The notes beneath the pieces are model-generated. The model did not search any database, had not been told where the DNA came from, and worked only from the letters and a program-made list of their open reading frames with translations. 60,201 nt of DNA from Candidatus Saccharimonadota bacterium. Its GTDB lineage: Bacteria; Patescibacteriota; Saccharimonadia; Saccharimonadales; UBA4665. Both the position numbers and the translations under genes were made by a program. Below, one piece after another: positions 49,717-58,551 of this stretch (positions are counted from its first letter, which is position 1; the number at the start of each line of letters is the position of its first letter). The stretch covers positions 1-60,201 of the forward strand of contig DAHXLD010000017.1 in the NCBI GenBank assembly GCA_027371845.1, given 5' to 3'.

Positions 49717-50452
49717 AACAGAAATAATAATGGGAATGCCGATAACAATCGAGGTTGTTGATGTGGTTAGTGATAATATTTTTGACCAGATTTTTGGATA
49801 TTTTAAAGAAGTAGATAATAGATTTAGCACTTATAAAAGATCTAGTGAAATTAGTTTATTTAACAAGGGGACAATAAAAAAAGAAATGATTTCTAAAGAT
49901 TTAGATGAGATATTAAAGTTAAGTCAAAAAACCAAAGAAGAAACTTTCGGATATTTTGATATTAAAAAGAAAAATGGAAGATTTGATCCGTCTGGAATTG
50001 TTAAAGGTTGGTCAATAAGAAATGGAGCTCAAAAAATGTTAAAAGCTGGATACTCAAATTTTTTTATTGAAGCCGGAGGAGATATTGAAGCTCACGGTAA
50101 ACCAAAAGATATGTCATATTTCAGGGTTGGAATTAGAAACCCTTTTGATATTAATGCTATTGTAAAGGTAATAAAATTAAAGGACATGGGCATAGCTACT
50201 TCTGGTACGTACATTAGGGGGCAGCACATTTATAACCCCTTAAATTATAAAAAAGCCGATGAAATAGCAAGTATATCAGTCATCGGGCCTGATGTATATG
50301 AGGCCGATCGATTTGCCACAGCAGCCTTTGCTATGGGAGTTAGAGGAATTAATTTCATTGAAAATATGGTTGGATTTGAAGCCTATATGATTGACAAAAA
50401 AGGAATAGCAACCTTAACCAGCAAATTTGAAAGGTACACCGTTCATGCTTAA
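49709..50452 (+). CDS. apbE: FAD:protein FMN transferase (ApbE); probable GTG start 49709 instead of 49646
   Basis: MGMPITIEV, DNRFSTYKRSSEISLFNKG, FDPSGIVKGWSI, FFIEAGGDIEAHGK, IATSGTYIRGQHIYNPL, DRFATAAFAMG. Confidence 0.92.
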   Translation: MRKTEIIMGMPITIEVVDVVSDNIFDQIFGYFKEVDNRFSTYKRSSEISLFNKGTIKKEMISKDLDEILKLSQKTKEETFGYFDIKKKNGRFDPSGIVKGWSIRNGAQKMLKAGYSNFFIEAGGDIEAHGKPKDMSYFRVGIRNPFDINAIVKVIKLKDMGIATSGTYIRGQHIYNPLNYKKADEIASISVIGPDVYEADRFATAAFAMGVRGINFIENMVGFEAYMIDKKGIATLTSKFERYTVHA

Positions 50453-51965
50453 AAAATTAGATAGAATTATTGACAGTTTCTCAATGTATAGATTATTAAT
50501 TTATTATTTAGCAGGTTTACTGGGGGCTGCCTTTGTACTCGCAATCTTTAAGGACATAAGTTATAACCCTTTTTCCATTTTAGTGTCGAGTTCTATTTTA
50601 GTCGGAGCTAGTTATTTTATTAATAAAATATTAGCTAATTTTTTTGATGCACCAACTGGAAGTGATTCAGCAATTATTACCGGATTAATACTCGCTCTAA
50701 TAATTTCTCCTACTCTTGGTCTATATAATGTTATGTTCTTTATAAGTGCCGCTGGGCTAGCTATGGCATCTAAGTATATTCTGGCGGTTAAAAAGAAACA
50801 TCTTTTTAACCCAGCAGCCATCGCGGTGGTGTTAACAGCTTTTGGCCCCAAACAATCAGCTAGTTGGTGGGTAGGAACTGGAGTTTTATTACCCTTCGTA
50901 ATTATTGGTGGGATTTTGCTTGTTAGAAAGATTCATAGAGCTCGAATGGTTATTATCTATTTTATAGTCACCACTATTTCAACCATCTTTTTTGCTCTGA
51001 TCTCGAAAGTAAGTGTCGGAACAAGTATTTATGACATGATTTTTTCATCATCGGTATTCTTCTTAGGTTTTGTTATGCTAACCGAGCCATTAACTTCTCC
51101 CACCACCCAAAAGAAACAGTCCATTTATGCGGCAATCGTAGGGTTCTTACTGCCCCCACAAGTACATTTTCTAAATTGGTATACTTCTCCGGAGATTAGT
51201 CTAGTAATTGGAAATGTTTACTCGTTTATAGTAAGCCCTAAGGTTCGAATCTTGCCAACTCTAATTAGGAAGATCAGAACTACTCCAGACAGTGCAGATT
51301 TTATATTTGAGCCGGATAAGGATTTTAACTTTTTGCCGGGTCAATATATGGAATGGACTATACCCCATTTAAATACAGACTCTAGAGGTAATAGACGTTA
51401 TTTTACCTTAGCTTCCTCTCCAACTGAAACCAATATTAGAATTGGAGTGAAGTTCTTTAATAATGGGAGTAGTTTTAAAGAATCAATGTTAGCTCTAGAG
51501 GGTAACTCAATGGTATCTGCCGCCCATCTAGCGGGAGACTTTGTTATGCCTAATAACCCAAGAGAGAAACTTGCCTTTATAGCCGGAGGTATAGGTATAA
51601 CTCCTTATCGAAGCATGATTAAATATTTATTAGATAAAAATCAACGTCGAGACGTTGTGTTACTGTATTCATCCAAACACGTAGACGATCTAGCCTACAA
51701 GAGTATCTTTGATAAGGCTAAAAAAGAACTTGGTATTAGAGTTTTTTACTTCTTAACAGGTCGGAATCTAAAGTTAGACCAAGATAATTTTGTTGAGGGA
51801 AGAATAACCCCTGATCGAATTAAAGAACATATCCCGGACTTTATGGAAAGAACCTTTTACATATCTGGAACAGACTCCATGGTAATTGATACCAAAGAGA
51901 ATCTTATCAAGCTAGGAATACCCAAGAATCAGATTAAGAATGATTACTTTTCGGGTTATTCTTAA
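50445..51965 (+). CDS. Fusion of RnfD/NqrB-like membrane domain with ferredoxin-NADP reductase-like flavin/NAD domain
   Basis: N-half: TGSDSAIITGLILALIISP, KHLFNPAAIAVVL, FVMLTEPLTSPTTQKKQSIYAAIVGFLLP; C-half: FLPGQYMEWTI, NRRYFTLASSP, IAGGIGITPYRSMIKYL, YISGTDSMV. Confidence 0.9.
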   Translation: MLKKLDRIIDSFSMYRLLIYYLAGLLGAAFVLAIFKDISYNPFSILVSSSILVGASYFINKILANFFDAPTGSDSAIITGLILALIISPTLGLYNVMFFISAAGLAMASKYILAVKKKHLFNPAAIAVVLTAFGPKQSASWWVGTGVLLPFVIIGGILLVRKIHRARMVIIYFIVTTISTIFFALISKVSVGTSIYDMIFSSSVFFLGFVMLTEPLTSPTTQKKQSIYAAIVGFLLPPQVHFLNWYTSPEISLVIGNVYSFIVSPKVRILPTLIRKIRTTPDSADFIFEPDKDFNFLPGQYMEWTIPHLNTDSRGNRRYFTLASSPTETNIRIGVKFFNNGSSFKESMLALEGNSMVSAAHLAGDFVMPNNPREKLAFIAGGIGITPYRSMIKYLLDKNQRRDVVLLYSSKHVDDLAYKSIFDKAKKELGIRVFYFLTGRNLKLDQDNFVEGRITPDRIKEHIPDFMERTFYISGTDSMVIDTKENLIKLGIPKNQIKNDYFSGYS

Positions 51966-51976
51966 ATATCTACTAA

Positions 51977-52279
51977 TTAAAGACCGTTACTTTGAACGCT
52001 TAATTGTGATGAATCAGTATTATTGGAATAGATACTCGTTTGATTTAGTAGCTGATAAGCCGACGTTAAGCCAGTTTTAGACGTGATAGCTGGAGCGCTG
52101 GCAGTAGTAACAGGAGGTGACTTATAGGCAGCTTGCTTAACAACGTTACTGGTTGATGGAGCGAGAGAAGATTTATTAGCGTGCCATACATAGTAACCTA
52201 TACCGGCAATCGCTAACACTAATACTACTAAAAGTAATGTTTCTACTACCGAAAAGCCTGATTGTGATTTAATTTTCAT
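51977..52279 (-). CDS. Type IV pilin-like protein with class III prepilin signal
   Basis: MKIKSQSG|FSVVETLLLVVLVLAIAGIGYYVW. Confidence 0.82.
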   Translation of the reverse strand: MKIKSQSGFSVVETLLLVVLVLAIAGIGYYVWHANKSSLAPSTSNVVKQAAYKSPPVTTASAPAITSKTGLTSAYQLLNQTSIYSNNTDSSQLSVQSNGL

Positions 52280-52293
52280 ATATCTATATCCCC

Positions 52294-52875
52294 CTAATTT
52301 GCGTTACTTAGCGTTAAACCATTAGCCTTAGCAACGGCTACTATTAAATTCTTAATTGATGTTCGATAATTCTGTAAATCGGTTATTTCAGTCTTCATGT
52401 ATCCCTGGAAGGTTGTTACCATCCCTCTTGGACTATTAGCCGAACAAGAAAAACTAGCATTTACGTCTAGATTTGTTTGATCACTTAAAGCCTGTAATCG
52501 GGCCTGATTAATGTCTTGGACTAGTTGGGAGTAGTTAGTTACGCTGTGTTTTGAAGCTGAACTGTTATAGAAGTTCTCAACATTGGTTGCAATCTTATTA
52601 AATAAGGTAAGTTGATTATTAACCCTTGTTGTTACATTACTCATAATCTTAGTAATGGTAGCCTGTCGCTGTTGGCAAATTCGAGCTCGAGCTTGAAGTT
52701 GTGCTTGAGTTTTAACTTGTTGCTTCTGTTGAACGGTTGTTGAAACATTAGAAGTCGCAGTTTTTGCTACGACATTACCTGAAGTCGCTAAAGCCATTAC
52801 AGCAGAAGTACTACCTACGATCACTAGGCTAAATACAGCCCCGAAGATTGAAAAACTATTTAATTTTTTTCTCAT
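52294..52875 (-). CDS. Secreted/membrane-anchored hypothetical protein
   Basis: N-terminal hydrophobic signal; helical Gln/Asn/Thr-rich body. Confidence 0.75.
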   Translation of the reverse strand: MRKKLNSFSIFGAVFSLVIVGSTSAVMALATSGNVVAKTATSNVSTTVQQKQQVKTQAQLQARARICQQRQATITKIMSNVTTRVNNQLTLFNKIATNVENFYNSSASKHSVTNYSQLVQDINQARLQALSDQTNLDVNASFSCSANSPRGMVTTFQGYMKTEITDLQNYRTSIKNLIVAVAKANGLTLSNAN

Positions 52876-52943
52876 TTTTAGTTCCTTGATTAACTTTATC
52901 TTGTACGTTTATTTTATGCTTAAGCTTTAAGGTAGTCAACAAT

Positions 52944-53207
52944 TTAAATATTATTTATATTATGTTCCAAATATTCCTGATTGATTAAGTTGACTACGTT
53001 CTTGTATCCATAAGACTTGAGAAGCTGTTCGGCTAAGCTTGCTCGTCCCCCGCTACGACAATAAACTATTATCTGGTCATCGACTGAAAATTTTGCTAAT
53101 ACAAACTCTTTATCTGAGAATCTTGAAAGAGGAACGTTAATTGAGTCTTTGAAGTGGCCCAAACTAAATTCATGTGGTTCTCTCACGTCAACAATAACTT
53201 TGGTCAT
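52944..53207 (-). CDS. Rhodanese-like domain protein
   Basis: VDVREPHEFSLGHFKDSINVPL...IIVYCRSGGRASLAEQLLKSYGY. Confidence 0.95.
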   Translation of the reverse strand: MTKVIVDVREPHEFSLGHFKDSINVPLSRFSDKEFVLAKFSVDDQIIVYCRSGGRASLAEQLLKSYGYKNVVNLINQEYLEHNINNI

Positions 53208-53644
53208 TTAATTAACAACTTCTGTTTAATGTCCCTAAATTCTTGCATCTGTTCTTCCTGAAGATTGGCAATATAGGTTAAAGTTCGATGATCGGCTTCG
53301 GCTTTAGCTTGTTGATGATCTTGAATAACGTTCTGTCCAACCATAATTACCGGAAGTAACACCAACTGTAAAAAGTTTTGAGATATCCAAGCTATTAAAG
53401 TAATGAGACTTCCAGTTACAATCCACTTCGGGAAAAGAGATCGAAAATGAGAATCAAGTAAAACTAGAATTGCTGGAAGAGATAATAAAGATATAATTGC
53501 AAATAAATAGGCGCTCCACATTGAACCAACGATATTAGTAATCTTAACTGCTAATTTACTATTGAAATTTCCAGCCTGTCTTTTTTTCTTTAAAAAGAGG
53601 GTCTTAGGATGAATAACATGAATATTTTCTTTAAATCGTTCCAT
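53204..53644 (-). CDS. DUF1003-like membrane protein
   Basis: Two central TM helices followed by QNVIQDHQQAKAEADHRTLTYIANLQEEQ. Confidence 0.75.
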   Translation of the reverse strand: MERFKENIHVIHPKTLFLKKKRQAGNFNSKLAVKITNIVGSMWSAYLFAIISLLSLPAILVLLDSHFRSLFPKWIVTGSLITLIAWISQNFLQLVLLPVIMVGQNVIQDHQQAKAEADHRTLTYIANLQEEQMQEFRDIKQKLLIK

Positions 53645-53742
53645 AAATGATTACTTACGGTTATTATACGATATTTCTATTTTAAAATATTGTTTTTTAT
53701 TTTAAAACGCTTTTAATTAAAGTAACGATCGGAGTGGTAGCC

Positions 53743-54477
53743 TTATTCCTGCCTTCGGATGGTGGCGGCCCCTAAAATCAAGGCCACAACAGCAAAACAA
53801 GCAACTACAATTAAATCTCGGCTAAGAACATTCGTCCATGAAGAGCTAATTGTTACTTGTTTCATTGCATCCACGCTATAGGTTAAGGGCATAATATCCG
53901 CCAACCACTGCAGTGGTTTAGCCATTTCTGTTCGGGCGACAAATAGACCACACACTAATAACTGAGGGAAAATTAAGGCCGGCAAAAATTGAACTGCTTG
54001 AAACTCACTACTAGCGAAAGCACTTGTAAATAGGCCTAGAGCTGTTCCTAGAAAAGCAGCCAGAACAGCTACTATCATAGTCGTTATGCTTCCACCGATT
54101 ACAGTAACCCGCAATAATCCGAGCATAACCCCACTAGAAATCATTGCCTGTACAAGTCCCAATAAACAAAAAGCTATTGCATAGCCAAAAATAAAATCAG
54201 ATTTAGATATTGGCATCGTCATCAACCTGTTTAGAGTTCCACTGGAACGTTCTCTCAGAGTTACTATAGATGTTATTAGAAACATTATTATCATTGGAAA
54301 TATTCCAAGTAACATTGGTGCAATAGTGGCAAAAACTCTAGGTTCACCCTGAAAAACGTATTTAAGAATAGTTAAAAGTGCGGGTGGCACTATAAATAAC
54401 AAAGCTAACGTTCTACGATCATGTCCTAGCTGGCTTAAAACTCTTTTTGTAGTAGCAAGTGTTTTTATAAAACTCAT
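53743..54477 (-). CDS. ABC-2 type transporter permease
   Basis: LRERSSGTLNRLMTMPISKSDFIFGY...PQLLVCGLFVARTEMAKPLQWLADIMPLTYSVDAMKQV. Confidence 0.92.
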   Translation of the reverse strand: MSFIKTLATTKRVLSQLGHDRRTLALLFIVPPALLTILKYVFQGEPRVFATIAPMLLGIFPMIIMFLITSIVTLRERSSGTLNRLMTMPISKSDFIFGYAIAFCLLGLVQAMISSGVMLGLLRVTVIGGSITTMIVAVLAAFLGTALGLFTSAFASSEFQAVQFLPALIFPQLLVCGLFVARTEMAKPLQWLADIMPLTYSVDAMKQVTISSSWTNVLSRDLIVVACFAVVALILGAATIRRQE

Positions 54478-55199
54478 TCTTTATCTCCAACCAGCTTCAA
54501 AAAACTTTCTTCTACAGTTTTGGTACCCGTCCTGTGAAGCAACTCCGTTGGCGAACTGTGAGCAACTAGCCTACCGTCTCTTATAAGAACCAAATCATCA
54601 CATCTTCCAGCTTCTTCCATAGAATGACTAGAAATAATTAAAGTTGTCCCTTTGCTGGCTAAGTTACTAAATAAGTTCCAAAGTTTTTCTCGAAGCACCG
54701 GGTCTAATCCCACTGTCGGTTCATCTAGAACTATGAGTTTCGGAGAACCAATTAAAGCAACCGCCAGCGACACCCTTTGCTTCTGACCGCTCGACAGGTT
54801 ACTAACTAAGCTTTCAGATATATTGGTCATATCCACCAATCTGAGAACTTCTATTAGCATATCTTTTGCCGCTTTTCTAGAATAACCTGCCATTGTTATA
54901 AAATATTTTAGATTTTCTTTTACCGTGAGGTCAGGATAGACGGACAGTTCCTGCGTCATATAGTTGACTTGTTGGCGTAAGTCTTGAGAGCCTGCCAGCT
55001 TATCAAACACGGTTATCTCGTTTAGATTTATTCTCAAAGCTCCCACTATACACCGTATAAGGGTGGTTTTGCCGGCACCTGATGGTCCAATGAAACCAAT
55101 AGTTCTACCAATGGGCAATTCTAGGTTTATATTTTTAAGAGCTTTAAAATGTCCACCAAGTGTAACTGAGAGGTTTTTTACTTTTACTGAGTACTCCAT
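54474..55199 (-). CDS. ABC transporter ATP-binding protein
   Basis: GPSGAGKTTLIRCIVG, LSSGQKQRVSLAVALIGSPKLIVLDEPTVGLDP. Confidence 0.96.
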   Translation of the reverse strand: MEYSVKVKNLSVTLGGHFKALKNINLELPIGRTIGFIGPSGAGKTTLIRCIVGALRINLNEITVFDKLAGSQDLRQQVNYMTQELSVYPDLTVKENLKYFITMAGYSRKAAKDMLIEVLRLVDMTNISESLVSNLSSGQKQRVSLAVALIGSPKLIVLDEPTVGLDPVLREKLWNLFSNLASKGTTLIISSHSMEEAGRCDDLVLIRDGRLVAHSSPTELLHRTGTKTVEESFLKLVGDKE

Positions 55200-55227
55200 G
55201 ACCTAATCATACCAAATTACCCGAACA

Positions 55228-55347
55228 GAATCGAACTGCATTAACAGATTACAACAAGCTAAAATTAATTAATATATCAAATATTATACTTACCAATTAG
55301 ATTTGTGAGAGTCTATCAAGAGAAATAATTTAGCGGAACCGGCTACT
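55228..55347 (+). repeat. Cassette-boundary repeat element E1
   Basis: Starts gaatcgaact; ends GAAATAATTTAGCGGAACC, matching E6 GAAATTATTTGCTGGAATC. Confidence 0.6.
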
Positions 55348-56101
55348 CAAACTTCAAAATCAAAGCTTTGTGATCTGAAACAATATCGTCTAGAGGTTTA
55401 AATTCTTTAACCTTAACTTTATCATTAACAAAAATATAGTCACAGACTTCGGTTTTAAGCGTTAAAGAAGTTCTCGTTGTAGTTAGCCCCGCTTCAATAG
55501 GTAAATTTCTAAGCACCTTATTGATCTGTTGCATGGATTCACTGTCTGGCTCAAGATTAAAGTCTCCAGTTAGTATAATCTCGCCCTTCAAGCCCTTAAT
55601 GTATTCAACGATTTGATTGCATTGGCGCAATGTTTCTTCATTGCCCCTCTTATGATTGGGCACATGATGACCATGGTGAGTTAATATATGAAGTTGCCTT
55701 CCTTTGTTATCAATGGTTACATGTAATAAGTTCTTGATATTGTAGTCGTCACTTTCAAAATCAAAATCTTTTTTATATTCCAGACGTGTAAATACAGTGT
55801 CTTCATTCAAAATTTTATCTTTAGAAAAGATAGCATTGCCAAATTCTGCCTTCCTTCTCATGAATGAAAAGCTAAAAACGGGGGAGTAAGCAAGATTCAT
55901 GCTATAAAGCTTTTTAATTTTATCTACAGTTAAAAACAATCCTCCATTACCACCACCCTTAATTGACACAGCCTCTTGTAAACAGATTATGTCAGGTTGT
56001 TCCTGGACGATGAGGTCTAGGATTTGTTTTTCTAGTCTTCCGCCCCAAACATTAAGTTGCATTAATATCATTGCTATTATATTAACAAATAACCCTGGCA
56101 C
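55343..56101 (-). CDS. Endonuclease/exonuclease/phosphatase (EEP) family protein
   Basis: MQLNVWGG, QPDIICLQEA, HHGHHVPN, GEIILTGDFNLEPDS, VSDHKALILKF; likely start is an internal Met. Confidence 0.88.
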   Translation of the reverse strand: MPGLFVNIIAMILMQLNVWGGRLEKQILDLIVQEQPDIICLQEAVSIKGGGNGGLFLTVDKIKKLYSMNLAYSPVFSFSFMRRKAEFGNAIFSKDKILNEDTVFTRLEYKKDFDFESDDYNIKNLLHVTIDNKGRQLHILTHHGHHVPNHKRGNEETLRQCNQIVEYIKGLKGEIILTGDFNLEPDSESMQQINKVLRNLPIEAGLTTTRTSLTLKTEVCDYIFVNDKVKVKEFKPLDDIVSDHKALILKFE

Positions 56102-56125
56102 GATCGAACTATTTAATGGATTGGC
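56101..56125 (+). repeat. Partial cassette-boundary repeat E2 (5' motif only)
   Basis: cgatcgaactatttaa between the EEP and PQ-loop genes, same motif as E5. Confidence 0.45.
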
Positions 56126-56722
56126 TTAACTCTTGGTGGAAGTGATAAAAGCCAAGCTCTTTCTGCGATAAAGTATCATAATTACAAAACCTAGATTCGT
56201 AATAACCAGAGAAGCTGGATATATAATCGTGACGGCAGTAAACGTTTCTAGCGCAAAGATACTTATCAAGAACTTAATACCACTCATTGTATAAGTAAAA
56301 GCTGCTTCACTATAAGGTTTTGAATAAGATTTCCTGAGTGTAGGTATAAAGCCCAGTATATCTATTAGTGTAACTAAAATAATAGCTGTTAATGGATTCT
56401 TCGTAATAGCCCACAAAATAAGAGTAAGTCCCGCACCAGCAAGGCACAGCCAGTCAGTTAGAGGAAATTTAAGTTCGCCTTTTAACAAAGCTAGGGTAAA
56501 GATTGTAAAGCAAACTAATGTGGTGAATCCTGTCACCCATGCTCCTGCTCCACCCTTTCCAACAAGTTGGGCAACAAAAGCGATACCCGTTAGTACGCCC
56601 CAAACTAGCCAAGAGAATGTGTGTGGTTTGGTCTTACCATTAAATATAGTGGAAATATACGGTATATAGCCAATAACACCTACGCCAATCGCTATGACAG
56701 CTACAGCGTTCTTATATTTCAT
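56126..56722 (-). CDS. PQ-loop-like multi-TM protein
   Basis: IGVGVIGYIPYISTIFNGKTKPHTFSWLVWGVLTG and repeat IDILGFIPTLRKSYSKPYSEAAFTY. Confidence 0.72.
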   Translation of the reverse strand: MKYKNAVAVIAIGVGVIGYIPYISTIFNGKTKPHTFSWLVWGVLTGIAFVAQLVGKGGAGAWVTGFTTLVCFTIFTLALLKGELKFPLTDWLCLAGAGLTLILWAITKNPLTAIILVTLIDILGFIPTLRKSYSKPYSEAAFTYTMSGIKFLISIFALETFTAVTIIYPASLVITNLGFVIMILYRRKSLAFITSTKS

Positions 56723-56749
56723 CAGTTAAGCATAGCAGAAGACTTAGGG

Positions 56750-56858
56750 GAATCGAACTGAAACCAAATCAAGCGAGAACTGATAGCTAGGTAGAAGATA
56801 GTTAATGCAATAAGAGCATTAATTCCTGATACTGTTAAAGCGCTAGGAATTGAACTAT
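56750..56858 (+). repeat. Cassette-boundary repeat element E3 (divergent)
   Basis: Starts gaatcgaact, ends ggaattgaact, internal hairpin TTAATGC-aataaga-GCATTAA. Confidence 0.5.
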
Positions 56859-57030
56859 TTATAAATCTCTACAAAGCCGTACTTCAGTCAATCCACCTCA
56901 TTGTGCGTGTGGCGAAGTCTTGGCTATGTCAGTCGCCATATTAAAGTTATCAGCTTTGATAACTACATAACCACCGACTATATCGGTGTCTTGAACTAGT
57001 TTTGTAAGTTTCCCTATTGATAAACTCCTA
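56859..57030 (-). pseudogene. Remnant of a YCII/DGPF-like domain gene with in-frame stop
   Basis: Minus-strand translation RSLSIGKLTKLVQDTDIVGGYVVIKADNFNMATDIAKTSPHAQ*GGLTEVRLCRDL*, resembling the YCII pattern GGYyii-AdsldeA-eiAk-cPh--GG-vEVR. Confidence 0.6.
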
Positions 57031-57175
57031 CCTTATTGTGAAAATGCGATACCAGAATAATAAATATAGCTATTTTTTGTGTTTCTATCCATTTATTCCA
57101 CTCGCATTAGTATCTAAATTGCCAGGAATCTCTGGTGGTTAACCTATAAATAAGAAGGCATATTTTGATATTTCC

Positions 57176-57460
57176 CTATTTAGCTATAGCAGATTGTCGT
57201 TCTTCTTTAACTTTCTCGCTAAGATATACTTTCATTAATGACTGATATGGTACGTCTTTCTGATTAGCTATAGATTTTAAATCATACAATAGAAAGGCTG
57301 GTAAGCGTAATGAAATAACCTCCGTTGATGGTTTAAGGTTAGGAAACACAGTCTTTTCAGCCTTAGACCAATCAATATAATCTGTAGAGTCGTGAGTAGC
57401 CCAAAATTCTCTCTCTTCATCTTCAGTTTTAAACTGTGGAATCTTTTTCAGTTGTTTCAT
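57176..57460 (-). CDS. brnA: BrnA-type antitoxin (ribbon-helix-helix)
   Basis: Follows BrnT with overlap; IDWSKAEKTVFPNLKPSTEVISLRLPAFLLYDLKSIANQKDVPYQSLMKVYL. Confidence 0.9.
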   Translation of the reverse strand: MKQLKKIPQFKTEDEEREFWATHDSTDYIDWSKAEKTVFPNLKPSTEVISLRLPAFLLYDLKSIANQKDVPYQSLMKVYLSEKVKEERQSAIAK

Positions 57461-57740
57461 ATATAATCCTTTCTTTCTTATTCATATCTCTTGCCGATAT
57501 AATTCTTACCTTACTATTCCTTAATGTAAAAACCACAAAGAGTTTTCGACCCTTCTGGGTCTTTCCTAGTGCACTATATCTTTTTTCAGAAGCAGAATGC
57601 ACCTCATCGTCTTCAACAGTTATAGGCTCATTGTTAAATATATTTTCAGCTTCTTGCCATGTAACATTATGCTTCTCATAGTTTTTACTGAGATTACCGT
57701 TATCCCAATCAAATTTCATTGGTTTGATTAGTTCTCTCAT
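57429..57740 (-). CDS. brnT: BrnT-type toxin; likely start at internal Met (57719)
   Basis: MKFDWDNGNLSKNYEKHNVTWQEAENIFNNEP...RYSALGKTQKGRKLFVVFTLRNSKVRIISARDMNKKERIIYE. Confidence 0.92.
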   Translation of the reverse strand: MRELIKPMKFDWDNGNLSKNYEKHNVTWQEAENIFNNEPITVEDDEVHSASEKRYSALGKTQKGRKLFVVFTLRNSKVRIISARDMNKKERIIYETTEKDSTV

Positions 57741-57747
57741 ATTACTA

Positions 57748-57777
57748 AGTATATTGCATGAATATACATTATGTCAA
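57748..57777 (-). promoter_or_regulatory. brnTA promoter with embedded palindromic operator
   Basis: Minus strand TTGACA (57772-57777), 18 bp, TATACT (57748-57753); palindrome GTATATT-GCATG-AATATAC at 57749-57767. Confidence 0.65.
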
Positions 57778-57807
57778 TAAGAATGTGCTTGGAAATGACC
57801 TAAAAAC

Positions 57808-57954
57808 GATTCCGGAGTCTTGAAACAGATTTGGTAAAATGCAGAAACTAGCACATAGGCAGGTTATAATACCAGACTGTTATTTTAGTTTGGTGATCCC
57901 AAGGGGGTCCGATTTATAAACAAAGCATCTCGGAATTTATACGCTGGAATACGC
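57808..57954 (+). repeat. Cassette-boundary repeat element E4
   Basis: cagatttgg...ttTGGTGATCCcaagg...ATTTATA...TTTATACGCTGGAATacg; aligns with E5-E7. Confidence 0.7.
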
Positions 57955-57995
57955 TAATAATTGCTAATCCTCAAATGGAATGAGAGAATTATTTC

Positions 57996-58367
57996 ATGTC
58001 CGAATTATCTCCTGAAGTCAAGCAAGCGCTTACTCAAACATATGGGCCTGTGTTAGCACTATTCACGTTAAAACAAGTTCCACAAGGTGGTGCACCTGAT
58101 TTTATTAAAGAACAGTGGCTTGGCGTAGCACTCCCAATCCGTGAACAAAGCCTTGCTCAACTTGCTATAGGCGCTGTTCAATATTTCGATTTTCTCTCAT
58201 TCAATCAGATGCAAAATGACGACCCTGTTTCAGTAGTAGGCATTGAAGCAGTTCACGCGCTAGAAGAAGCTGAAAAATTTGAAGCAGCTGATTTCTGGCT
58301 TCCATATCAGGCTGGGCTTTTTATCTTTCGTGGTTACGAAGGTGAACTTGTAGCGCTTGAGGACTAA
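57996..58367 (+). CDS. Hypothetical protein
   Basis: 123 aa acidic ORF between two repeat elements. Confidence 0.75.
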   Translation: MSELSPEVKQALTQTYGPVLALFTLKQVPQGGAPDFIKEQWLGVALPIREQSLAQLAIGAVQYFDFLSFNQMQNDDPVSVVGIEAVHALEEAEKFEAADFWLPYQAGLFIFRGYEGELVALED

Positions 58368-58379
58368 CAGACCACTCAA

Positions 58380-58528
58380 GAATCGAACTATTTAACTGAT
58401 GGTATTCGGTGACAAACTTTTGAAACCTAAATTTATAGTCAAATCGTATCTGTAACTTACCTATGGTGATCCTGATTGAGACAAAATGGAACCTTATCTA
58501 TGATGAGATTATACGCTGGAATAAACTT
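58380..58528 (+). repeat. Cassette-boundary repeat element E5
   Basis: gaatcgaactatttaa...tATCTGTAActt...aTGGTGATCCTGA...GAGATTATACGCTGGAATaAACTtt. Confidence 0.78.
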
Positions 58529-58551
58529 TCGCCAGCCCCTAGTCCTTCGGC

